Assembly (NCBI RefSeq): GCF_029168945.1
Contig: NC_083602.1
Coordinates: 89,600,027-89,664,026 of the forward strand
Reading direction: 5' to 3'
Length of the DNA stretch: 64,000 bases
Source of the DNA: Cannabis sativa
Lineage: Eukaryota > Streptophyta > Magnoliopsida > Rosales > Cannabaceae
The notes beneath the pieces were generated by a model. The model saw only the letters and a list, made by a program, of their open reading frames with translations, searched no databases and was not told the DNA's origin. The translations under genes were made by a program, and so were the position numbers. Each line of letters opens with the position of its first letter. Within the stretch, counting starts at the first letter, position 1. Shown piece by piece: positions 1-9,487 of the stretch.

Positions 1-163
1 AATTGAGGGGGAGTTTACAAATTCATGCAAGGTAAAATTAAAAGGTAAATTTTTTTTTTTTTTCTTGCACACATTAAGGGGGAGCTAATCCAACTTACTT
101 TGCTTAAATTTTTTTTCCCTTTAAAAATAATCAAATATTTGATATCATCAAAAAGGGGGAGAT
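1..163 (+). mobile_element. 3' end of the internal region of a Copia retrotransposon (element A)
   Basis: This stretch ends in a purine tract (AAAAAGGGGGAGAT) directly before the LTR that starts at 164, so it is the polypurine-tract end of an LTR element read on the plus strand. Two further GGGGGAG tracts upstream (about 7 and 77) look like extra polypurine tracts, which are common in Copia elements. The coding part and the 5' LTR lie outside the window. Confidence 0.75.
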
Positions 164-402
164 TGTTAACTCAAACTTTTCGGTCTCCTTGTTTTGATGA
201 TTAGCAAATATTTGATTATTATTTGTTACTAATGATTTATTGATTTTGTAGCAAATTTAAAAGAGAAAATAAATATTTTGGTATTTTTACCAAACTTTTG
301 AAAGCAACACTAAATGGATTCAACAAGCATATCAAGAGCAAAAGATTCATCAAGGGATCAACAACTCAAGACCCTATTCAAAAGAGGTCTTCAAAAACCC
401 AA

Positions 403-469
403 AGTCAAAAAGTCAACCCGAAAGTCAAAGTCAAAGTCAAAGTCAAGGTCAACTCTCGGGAAAAGTCAA
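403..469 (-). promoter_or_regulatory. Cluster of W-box-like TTGAC cores in the LTR
   Basis: Eight GTCAA words (TTGAC on the minus strand) occur within 67 bp, mostly at a 6-bp step. Each is preceded by A or G, so each reads TTGACT or TTGACC on the minus strand, the core bound by plant WRKY factors. The position inside an LTR would suit a stress-responsive retrotransposon promoter. That role is inferred; a simple hexamer microsatellite is the alternative. Confidence 0.4.
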
Positions 470-794
470 CGTGGGATCAAAAACATGCAAATCAAGATAG
501 GAGGCTCATCTACATCAAGACTACTCAAAATTAAATGGTATAAATCTACTTTAGTCTTGTTAAAGTGATTTGCATAGCACACTAAGTTTTTATAAATTTG
601 AATTTTGGCCCATTCACTAACTTGTGCAACAAGTTTTCTCACATGATAGTTCAAAAAATTTTTTGATTGAATTTCTAAATCACATTTTGTTTAACTAAGA
701 GAACAAAGTTTGAATTTCTGAAATCGGATAATCGAGTAGAGAGTTATGGCCGTTTTAGTGCGAAAAATCGAACTTTTTCCACTGCCTGGATTTA

Positions 795-875
795 GGTTAA
801 CCGGTTTCAAAGAGGTAAACCGGTTCTCCATGAACCGGTTACCCTATTGTAAACCGGTGAACCGATTTTCCCAGA
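795..875. repeat. Cluster of AACCGGTT palindromes in the LTR
   Basis: Five AACCGGTT or near-AACCGGTT words occur in about 80 bp of the same LTR, in both spacings and with diverged sequence between them. No known factor is assigned here. Confidence 0.5.
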
Positions 876-1642
876 GGGAGTCTCGTTTTTCGTGCCCAAC
901 GGCTATAAACGGCTATTTTTCACTCAAACACTATATAAACTCGATTTTCACTCAAAAAATTAAGTTGGTTGAGCATTTATTACATATATCTAACCTATCT
1001 AAGTGAGATTAAGGAGCTTCTAAGTTTGAAATCCAAACCAACACTTTTCACACACTTTGAGCCAAAATTTGATTTTATTCATCTTAAGTGTGCTTGCTTT
1101 TCACTCTAGGTTTCCATTGTATCATCATATTTCTAGAGTGATTTTAGCTTGTATATCAAACACATTTCCATATTGTGATTGAGGTGAGGTTGGCACCGGT
1201 TTTGTAAACAACCCGGAAATAGTGAGATTGGCACTTTAACAATCCGAGAAAGAGGTTAATAGTCCTCGGGGGTGCGAAACTATTGTAAGAGGTTTGGAAA
1301 TACCTTGGTGAAAATTTCCCGGTTGTAAGGGTTAGTCAAGCCCGTTAACTTGGCTCGATATTGGAACTCAAAGCTAGGTCCATAGCTTTGAAGACCAAGG
1401 ACGTAGGTGGCATAGTTCTACCGAACCTTGTAAAAATCGAGAGTTTGCATTTTCTAATCCTTAAACTCTTTACTTTACAAGTTTAATTATTTGTCTTAAT
1501 ATATTGCTTGCCATACTACTTGCTTTTACTTGATTAATTGACTAATTGCATAATTTTGTGTTAAAAGTTTTAATTTTCCGAAATTAGTTTAAATTTCCAA
1601 TTCACCCCCCCTCTTGGAAACATATCTTGGGCTAACAGTTTA

Positions 1643-2431
1643 TAACATGTTGAAAGAAAGACAATGGGTGGATACTTTGATTGGTTTTGATGGCTATGTG
1701 GATCAAATTGTGAAGGAATTTTATGCTAACATCACTGATGAGTTTCTCAATGAGGACTCTTTTGGTATTCCTTTACTGTGAAGGATGTGGCTGAGGCTCT
1801 CAATCTGCCTATGGAAATTGAGACAACTGATGTGGAGTTTGATCGTCAAAAGGTATTTGGGTATCTCACTGGTGATAATGATGTGGAACTCTCCGACACC
1901 ATGCATATGTCTCAACTCACCTATCAACATGCTGTTCTCATGAGTTTTGCCCTATCCAATTGGTTTCCTTTCTCCAATCCGCTAAATGTTTAAAATGAAC
2001 TTGTCTTCTTTTTGTATAAAGTTTCAATTGGTGCTAAAATTGATTTGGCTGACATGATTTTGGAGAAAAGTGTTTCTCTTAGAAAGAGCAAGAAACCTAG
2101 GCTCAATCTTATCTTTCCTCATTTAATCTATAAGATTTTATCTGATCAAGAGGAATTGATTCTTGAGAATGAATCAATTGAGATGCCTGTTGTTGGAACC
2201 ACTTTCAAAGTTCCTGAGAAGCCTCTTCAAGGAAAAACTGCTCAGAAAAAGGCTCGGACTGCTTCCCTTGGTATTACAGATAAACCTGTGGCTGCATTTG
2301 CTTCCACTTCTGCTCCTACAGAAATGACTGAATTCAACTTGCATTTGGAAAGAATAGAGATAAGTCAAGCCTTACTTCTAAGGAGGATGGACAGCATCAT
2401 CAAATTCTTCCGATCCAATGATGATGAATAA
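1643..2431 (+). pseudogene. Env-like or plant-transposon-protein relic of SIRE-like Copia element B
   Basis: Conceptual reading of the plus strand gives an N-terminal part around VKEFYANI, then a stop near 1780, another reading block to 1993, and a block of about 139 codons from 2012 to 2431 that ends in a Leu-rich segment. The arrangement (a reading frame after pol, several GGGGGAG tracts, then a 3' LTR) and the EFYAN motif match the envelope-like or 'putative plant transposon protein' ORF that SIRE/Maximus Copia elements carry. It is interrupted by stops and possibly an intron, so it is called a relic. The upstream portion is cut off by insertion of element A. Confidence 0.55.
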
Positions 2432-3369
2432 GTGGTCCAATTTTTTCTCTTGCTTTTTATTTTTGTATGCTTAAACTATTATGACTTTGTTCATATTTTT
2501 TTGTTATCTTTGGCTTCTTGATAGACAAAAAGGGGGAGTAGTATTATTTTTTATTATTATTTGGATTGTGTGTTACAACTCTAGACCTTTGTTTTAGGGG
2601 GAGTTGGTTGTTTGTGATTTGTACACTTTTGCGTTTAAAAAGTTGTTGTGTTGTCGGTTTGTAAGCTTTTCCGTCCAAAAAAAGTTCTATGTTTTATGTG
2701 TTAGAGCCTTTCATGCAGGGGGAGTATTTTCTATACTCCTGTATCTTTAAAAAGCTATTTGCTTTGGTTTCTAACACTTGATGCAGGTTTTCTAATAATA
2801 AAATATTTTGTTAATCAAAGTGCCAAAGGGGAAGATTGTTAATTCCATTTTTAGCATATTTAATTGACAAAAATATTTTATTATTTATTATTATTTTCGG
2901 CTAGTATGTTTGATTTGGTTTCCTTATTTTGTGTATCCAAACTTGGAAGGAAAGTTGCCTAGCTTTCCTATTTTTGGAAAGGTAAAATGGCAAGTTTGGT
3001 TACTCATTTCTTTTTTATCTAACCAGCTGGTATATTCTGATCTTGTGTGAGTTTCCCATTTTCTTAGATCAGAATTCTTGAAGAGAAAATCGGAGCTAAA
3101 CTTTATTTTTCTATATAAGGAAAGTTGTACTTACTGCCCACGATTCTGTAGGTACAGAAATGGAAATTCCTGGGCTGATTGAATAATTATTTTAGGGAAT
3201 TTTCTAGTGGGCTAGGGTCTTGTTCAGACCGTGTGTAAGTTGTGAATAAGGTGTAAATTGATTATATATAAATACACCCTATTGCAGCTAGGTTTAATAT
3301 CTCTTTCATACATTTAAAATTGTATTCATATCTTAAGGAAAAAATGTCTTTGTTTTGTAGAGAAGAGAT

Positions 3370-3802
3370 TGTAACGTCCCCGCTTCAAGCCTCCATTGGG
3401 TCCTTACACCCATGGAATGAATGGCTCTTATACACGAGTACGTCACTCTGGCTGCTTCATGGACTGATGACTGACCCTACAGACCAACACAAGTGTTTCC
3501 AGCGTGCTTTGTCCTCACTCGCACGCTTCCTAGGAAAACTTCCCAGGAGGTCACCCATCCTGAAATTGCCCCAGGTCAAGCACGCTTAACTGTGGAGTTC
3601 TTTCGTGATGGGCTACCGAAAAACAAGATGCACCTTGTTGATATAAGTAGTACCAATCAATCCATTTAAGCTCTCTTCAACTGTGTAGTCCCATACCTAC
3701 ACAGTCTCAGAATCATCCTACTTGACCTTCCCCAGGCGGTGTGGGATTGCACAGCTTACCCGGTATTTCCCCTTACGGATCACGGGACTACTGATTGTCA
3801 TA
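3370..3802 (-). mobile_element. Cassandra-type TRIM solo LTR with embedded 5S rRNA-like sequence (copy 1)
   Basis: This 433-bp unit reads TGTAACG...GTCATA on plus, so the sense LTR is on minus and ends in CGTTACA. Its middle (about 3535-3610) is the reverse complement of plant 5S rRNA, including the words for AGTTAAGCGTGCTTG and GATGGGTGACCTCCTGG that hold the internal pol III promoter. 5S-bearing LTRs are the hallmark of Cassandra elements. The flanks GAGAT and GAGGT are a target duplication with one mismatch. No internal region or second LTR is present, so it is a solo LTR, inserted in the LTR of Copia B. Confidence 0.85.
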
Positions 3803-3888
3803 GAGGTGTTCGACTCTTACTCTATTTATTTTTAGTTTGTATTGTCTTGAGTCTGTATTCAAGTCTACAATAAAGAAGAACATCAGTG

Positions 3889-4040
3889 CAACCTTTGGGA
3901 GAAGGTTTTACAAAACTTTCGGGAGATTGCTTTTCAAGTCTTGCATCGGGAGGATTCAAGCACTCAACCTTCGGGGGAAGGTTTTACAAAGCTTTCAGGA
4001 GATTGCTTTTCAAGTCTTGAATCTAGAGGATTCAAGCACT
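3889..4040 (+). repeat. Two tandem 76-bp repeats in the Copia B LTR
   Basis: Two copies (3889-3964 and 3965-4040) both carry an AACCTT-GG-GAAGGTTTTACAAA core followed by the same GATTGCTTTTCAAGTCTTG word and end in a CAAGCACT word. They differ at a modest number of positions. Confidence 0.75.
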
Positions 4041-4489
4041 GTTCAAGATGATCGAAGGGATTTCGAGCTCTTGGAGTTTTATCAAGATTCGGTTAGTATG
4101 TGGAATACATCAAGCTTGCGGCATATAATAAGAGGGAGTCTATTTATGCATAAGTCAATTACTTTGTATTATTGAGACCGATCTAATGAATCTTATCTCT
4201 GAGCGTGGTCCCGTGGACTAGTAACAATCTGGAAGGATTGTTGAAACCACGTACAAAAACCTTGTGTGTTTTTAATTTTATGCACTGTTTGTTTTTCTGA
4301 TTTCTTCTGGAGTTACAAAGTTGTATTCTGTAACTACGGAAAAACTATTTTCAGTAACAGTTTCATTATTCCGCATTTAATTAAATAATTAAACTGAGAA
4401 TATTAAAATACGAAATTTCAGAGACTATGAGAAACAAGTTAAATGAAGCATGCAAGAACAAAGTATTTTCTTTAGGAGTTTTTTCATTT

Positions 4490-5815
4490 TCACACTTCAA
4501 AACAATTTTTTTTTTTTTTTGTGTTTTTACGGAATTCTACATAGAATTTCCTATTGTAACTAGCGCTGCGATCTAAATTGCAACAAAAAATCGTATAGAA
4601 ATTCCTACTGCGACTAGCGCTACAACCATTTTAAAAACCTAATAAACTATAATTTTTTTAAAAATAAATAAAAAAATAGTATATATGATAATTTCCCCTT
4701 TTCTTTATTATGTTTTTATACTGAAGCAGTCATACAGTGCCTCAATATAGGTAAAAAGAGACCAATATTAATTAGATAAACTAAGTATTAACTGTGGTTC
4801 TAACAACCTAACCTAACTATGGTATATATTCCAACTAACTTAACCAAAAATAAAACTAACTTAACTGAAGTTAAGTCTAATAGCTAGAGACTACAAAGAA
4901 TCTTCATTATTCTTGTTACTTTAGTAGAGAACATAATTATAAAGGGAATAGAATTAAACCTCTCTCTACATAGAGAGAGACAGAAGAATATAAATGGAAG
5001 AAAAAAGCTATAAGAACCATTTATTTGGATTGATCGATGGGACACATAAAAAATAGAACTTAATTAATCAAGGATTAAAATTAATTATGTCCAACATATC
5101 ACAAACAGGACAAGTTTAATTAATTATGATAAACATGGAATAATTATAGTAATGAATTTATTATACTAGCAATAAAATAATGATCATATATATCTTTTAA
5201 TTAACTACGAGGAGTATATTAATATTCACTATATATATATAGATAAATAGATTACGATCATAGGATTCTGAAATCTCACTCTCAAAAAAAATGAAGGAAT
5301 ATATAGTAATATAATGTCTACTCTTATCCTGATTTTGGAAAAGGAAACACTATAATAAATGAATATATTTGGAACTTGTTCACGTGCATGGTTGTATTTG
5401 CAAGAGGATCGAATCATTTCAACACTCTCTCTAGCTAGGGGCCACGTACCCACTACCAATATTATATGAGCATGGCTATTGGAAGTGCCCAACAATTTGT
5501 ATGGATAGCGTTTTACGATTAGTTATCGATAATTTTTAAAAATTAATTAACCTAAATTATATAAAACCCGATATTTAATTACACCAATAGAGATATATAT
5601 GATACCGAAGAAGGTAAGAACACTTTAATTTAATAAATAATAAGAAAAAGGGTAATTACTCCATACTGTTGTTTTATTTATTTATTTTTTTTTTTTCAAA
5701 TTTACAGTTTGGGTTTCTAAACTGGTTGCAGCGCTAGTTGCAATAGGAGTTTCTATACGAGTTTCCGTAAAAATGCAAAAAAAAAAAAAAAAATTATTTT
5801 GAAGTGTAAAAATAA
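4490..5815. repeat. Long inverted-repeat pair upstream of the EF-hand gene
   Basis: The segment at about 4490-4640 and the reverse complement of about 5695-5815 share a common order: TTTTACACTTCAAAA, a long T-tract, TTTTTACGGAA, a TAGAAA-TCCTATTG word, and CTAGCGCTGC. This could be the terminal inverted repeats of one element of about 1.3 kb (MULE-like) or two MITEs in opposite orientation. I found no convincing target duplication. The interior (4645-5690) holds no recognisable gene. The left arm contains a second partial copy of its own core at about 4590-4620. Confidence 0.5.
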
Positions 5816-5905
5816 AAAAACCGGTAAGAAAAATGACCAACTTATTATATAATAAAAACTAAAAAAATCTTGAAAATAAAGAGAGACACCCCAATAATTA
5901 AGTCC

Positions 5906-5913
5906 TATATAAA
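5906..5913 (+). promoter_or_regulatory. TATA box of the EF-hand gene
   Basis: TATATAAA lies 87-94 bp upstream of the ATG at 6000, a normal distance for a plant core promoter with a short leader. Confidence 0.55.
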
Positions 5914-5999
5914 CCAACCCCCATGGGCTAGCTCGGAATAGTTTTGTTTACTCTCTTAAAGGTGTTATATATATTGAAAGAAAATATTTTATATACAAT

Positions 6000-6293
6000 A
6001 TGGGGTTTTGCTTTGAATCGTCTGTAGTTCAGCCAAAAGTAGCGGAAATTGAATGGAGAGATGACCAGTTAACAATGGCTTTCAAAACGTTCGACACAGA
6101 TAATGATAGGAAGCTTTCGAAGAGAGAGCTGAAAGAAGCTTTCAAATATCTTGGATCTCATTGCAGCAGATTTAGAGGTGCAAGAGCTCTTAAATATGCT
6201 GATCAAGATAACGATGGCTTTGTTGATCTCTCTAATTCTGAGTTGTCTAAACTCGTCACCTATGCCAACAACTGTGGCTATAAAGTTGTTTAG
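6000..6293 (+). CDS. Small two-EF-hand calcium-binding protein (calmodulin-like)
   Basis: This intronless 97-residue protein has two EF-hand loops. Loop 1 (residues 32-43) has Asp at positions 1, 3 and 5 and Glu at 12, but Arg instead of Gly at 6. Loop 2 (residues 68-79) has the DxDxDG start and Asp at 9, but Asn at position 12, where Glu is normally the bidentate calcium ligand; a Glu sits two residues later. Hydrophobic helices flank both loops. It has no signal peptide and an N-terminal MGFCF. Such half-calmodulins are plant calcium sensors of the CML type, usually cytosolic. The length fits a one-pair EF-hand protein, and the ATG is the first in the frame after the TATA box. No target is implied by the neighbours. 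Calcium binding by loop 2 is probably weak. Confidence 0.85.
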   Translation: MGFCFESSVVQPKVAEIEWRDDQLTMAFKTFDTDNDRKLSKRELKEAFKYLGSHCSRFRGARALKYADQDNDGFVDLSNSELSKLVTYANNCGYKVV

Positions 6294-6602
6294 TATATAT
6301 ATACACATATTTTCACTAATACATATGTAATATATATATATATAGTACTCACCTAGCAAACCCTAGGTTTGATCTTAATTAGTTTGAGAGAGAGAAGGGT
6401 AATATGGGTATTATACGTATAATAGTACGTAATAAGTAGTGCGATAGTCGAAAAAAAAAGGTGGTGGCTACCAAGGTTCGTATATATAGTACACCCCAAC
6501 TGAGCCGAGCGCTATTATCATGTGTTGTAATATTTTATCTTTATCTATAAAGTGTGATTATATAACTAAAATTGTTGATTTAATAGTTTAGTGTTATTTC
6601 TT

Positions 6603-6976
6603 GGGTAAATACCATTTTTGACCTTCTGTTTTGTAAAAGTTATCAATTGGACCATGTGTTTTGTTCAATGACAAAATGGACCCTGTATTTTCTAAAATAG
6701 TACAAATAGGACCCTGAATTGATTTTTTGTCAAAATAAAGTTTAATTATAATCCGATCTAAAAGTGCTATGACAAAACTGTTTACATTTTTTGTATCTGT
6801 TTGTATTAAGCATTATCTTCAAGTTGGTTGTATTAAAAAAATAAGTTGTCAAAAATTAAGCTCAGGGTCCTATTTTTACTATTTTAGAAAATACAGGGTC
6901 TATTTTGTCATTTAACAAAACACAGGGTCCAATCTGTAACTTTTGCAAAACACAGGGTCCAAAATAGTATTTACCC
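6603..6976. mobile_element. MULE-type MITE with long terminal inverted repeats
   Basis: This 374-bp element starts GGGTAAATACCATTTTTGACC and ends with the inverse. The arms share words such as CAGGGTCC and AAAATGGACC over about 130 bp. It is flanked by 9-bp duplications TTATTTCTT (6594-6602) and TTATTTTTT (6977-6985), one mismatch, as expected for Mutator-like insertion. It has no coding capacity. Confidence 0.8.
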
Positions 6977-7272
6977 TTATTTTTTTTAAAAAAGTTACAT
7001 GTTAAGACTAATACTGTTAAATAACTAATTAATTATTGTTTTTGAAAAAATTTATAATTATTTTGCTTACAATATCTAAATTTAGTTCTTTAATTTATTA
7101 AAATATAATTAAAATAATTATTTAAAAGTATTAATAAATTAAATAACTTATAATTTTTTGGAATTATAAATTTATTTATTATATATTATTGAATATTAGA
7201 CAATATTATCTCACATAAATCAAATGTAAAATAAAATATTTTATAGTCTCTATTAGTGACGATAATTTATTT

Positions 7273-7661
7273 TGTAACGCCCCCGCTTCATGTTTTCTGG
7301 ACTGATGACTGACCCTACAAACCAACACGAGTGTTTCCAGCATGCTTTGTCCTCACTCGCACGCTTCCTGGGAAGTTTCGCACGCTTCCTGGGAAAACTT
7401 TCCAGGAGGTCACCTATCCTAAAATTGCTCCAGGCCAATCACGCTTAACTGTGGAGTTCATTCGTGATGGGCTACCGAAAAACAAGATTCACCTTGTTGA
7501 TATAAGTAGTACCAATCAATCCATTTAAGCTCTCTTCAACTGTGTAGTCTCATACCTCCACAGTCTCTGAATCATCCCAATTGACCTTCCCCAAACGATG
7601 TAGGATTGCACAGTTTACCCGGTATTTCCCCTTACGGATCACGGGACTACTGGCTATCACA
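7273..7661 (-). mobile_element. Cassandra-type solo LTR (copy 2)
   Basis: This 389-bp unit begins TGTAACG and ends CTATCACA on plus and is flanked by perfect TATTT duplications (7268-7272 and 7662-7666). The 5S rRNA-like core (about 7395-7465) is in reverse complement, so the LTR sense strand is minus. Relative to copy 1 it lacks about 60 bp after the first 15 bases and carries a short duplication of the CACGCTTCCTGGGAA word near 7360-7395. Confidence 0.9.
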
Positions 7662-7894
7662 TATTTTGTAGCCTTTTTAATTACCACTATCATTTCAAGA
7701 CTAAATGTTTAAAATTAAAATAAATTCCTACTTCCTATTTCTTCTCTCTCTCACTTCTCAATCGATTCTCATATCTCCCTCTGGTTGGCCAATCATTCAA
7801 AGAAGACCTTTTGTTCATGGAGATTGGAGAGAAGTCTTGCCATGCTAGCTTCAGTTAAACAGTGCCGCCACTTGGCTAGTAAATTCTAGGGAGT

Positions 7895-8316
7895 AGCTCC
7901 GAATCTTTGTTGTAACTAAAAAAATATTAGTTACAATTTTTTGTTGTCTTAATATGTATTAGTGATAATAAAAATTATGGCTAAAAATATTTAGGTTGTG
8001 GTTAAAAAAATATTAGTGACAACAAAATTTGTCACTAAATAAAAATTAGTGATAATAAATATTGTCACCAAAGATAAATAATTTGTGGCTAAAGGATATT
8101 TAGTTGTGACTAATTGTGTTAACATCTTAACAACTATTACTTACAACGATTATTAGTCACAGTGTTATTTTTATAGTAACTTATAAAACTTTTAGCTACT
8201 TATTTTTTAGTCATAATCTCGTCATAAAAAAAAAATCATAACTTAAATTTTTGGTCACAATATTTTTTATTTTTAGTTGTAATTTTTGTTGTAACTAAAA
8301 ATCAAATTTTTTGGAG
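7895..8316. mobile_element. Degenerate CACTA-related MITE
   Basis: The segment is made of alternating (T)TAGTGACAA and TTGTCACTAA words in both orientations, the same vocabulary as the better-preserved MITEs at 13220, 46794 and 49660. Its ends (AGTAGCTCCGA and TTTTGGAGTGGC) are only loosely inverted, and no target duplication is clear. Confidence 0.45.
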
Positions 8317-8774
8317 TGGCTGTGCTTTTTCAATTATGATCTGATCCAAAATATATTTATATATATATAAGCATAATCCAGTAAAAGGACTAAATAATAT
8401 TCCCAAACAGAAAAGAATTAATTTATGGCATAATTTCTTGAATTTATTCGAAAGGGAGACATGAATGCATGTATATATAAATGAGAAATGCTAATTATAA
8501 CCTTCTATTATAATTTTTTAGTCAATTTCTATGTCTGAAATCACATACCGAAATATGTTTTTTCAAAAAAAAATTCATAACAGTATTCGTTAGTTATAAT
8601 ATCATTTCTGTAAATTTTTGAAAAATTTCGAATTATTTACAGTACCGAAACAGAGTTTCTAACATTACAGTAAGAGAATTGTAACATTAGATATTTTTGC
8701 CTCCAAAATAAACATTAGATATTTAAGTGTATAAAATCTAAAACATTATATATTTATTATATATTTTTTTATTT

Positions 8775-9071
8775 ATTTTTTTTTTTTTTTGCGTTTTTAG
8801 AGAGAAAAATTGTCCCAGGTCCGATGGTCGGACCATGGGTCCGATTGGTCGGACCCCATCGGACCCATGGTCCGACCATCGGACCTGGAGCAATTTTTTT
8901 TTCTGCGATTTCAGAGAGAGAGGAAGAGAGAGTGGGTTTTTGGGGTGCGACTTTTGGGCGGTCCGAGAGAGTGGGGCTGGGTCGGGGTGTTGGTGCGGGT
9001 GGTCGGAGGTGGCGGTGAGGGTCGGAGGTCGGAGGATGGAGGTCGGAGGTGGTGGTGAGGGTGGGCGGTTG

Positions 9072-9114
<43 letters not shown>

Positions 9115-9241
9115 AGAGAGAGAGAATTGTGAGGGGGGTATTTTTGGGGTTTTGAAAAAAAAGTATAGTTTTTTTAGGGTTTAAATTTTTAGTTTGATAA
9201 TAAAATTTTTTAATTTTTTAAGTATATAAAATCAAAATCCC
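8775..9241. mobile_element. Partial non-autonomous MULE-like element with a GGTCCGA palindrome
   Basis: This unit matches the structure of the intact element at 19048-19920: a T-tract, a GCGATTTCAGAGAGAG word, a GGTCCGAT/ATCGGACC palindrome (8815-8888), G-rich sequence, a GA repeat (about 9076-9126), then GGTATTTTTGGGGTTTTG and a right end whose complement begins GGGATTTTGATTTT. The matching left terminus is absent, so this copy is truncated on the left. Short open frames in it are low-complexity and not genes. Confidence 0.6.
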
Positions 9242-9487
9242 TTTTATAAATAGTACTAAAATATAAGGAAAAAAAAATATTTTTTTCTTTAATTATAATT
9301 TAATCACACCAAATACAATATTTATAGAATATCTTAGTGTAGGATTAAGGGAAAAAAATATATTTTTTTTAAAGTAATGAAATCTTCATTAATAATAAAA
9401 CAAAAATACCAAGAATTGAAATTGTTAAGAGCCTCCAAGCTATGGCTCAAACATCGGCACAACAACTTCAACCAATGAAGATAAAAA

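Larger units (their letters stand above)
164..1637 (+). mobile_element. 3' LTR of Copia element A
   Basis: The 1,474-bp segment starts TGTTAAC and ends GCTAACA, giving the TG...CA ends and TGTTA/TAACA inverted termini of an LTR, and it follows a polypurine tract. No primer-binding site follows it, so it is the 3' rather than the 5' LTR. The sequence after 1637 belongs to a different retroelement, so element A is nested in element B. Small open frames inside it (298-568, 746-1006) have no recognisable domain and are not called as genes. Confidence 0.8.
2837..4359 (+). mobile_element. 3' LTR of Copia element B, interrupted by a Cassandra LTR
   Basis: A purine tract (AAAGGGGAAGAT) precedes TGTTAATTCC at 2837. 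The segment runs to a GTAACA at about 4359. Removing the 433-bp insertion at 3370-3802 leaves an LTR of about 1.09 kb. The exact 3' end is uncertain, since another TAACA lies at about 4221 and the Copia-like sequence may run slightly past 4359. A TATATAAATA word near 3267 could be its TATA box. Confidence 0.6.

Noticed and set aside
298..568. Lys/Ser-rich small proteins in the first LTR
   Set aside because: They lie in the LTR over the GTCAAA repeat, in two overlapping frames with no domain.
3535..3610. A 5S rRNA gene
   Set aside because: Only part of the 5S sequence is conserved, it is diverged, and the same unit with LTR ends and target duplications occurs three times, so it is a Cassandra LTR component.
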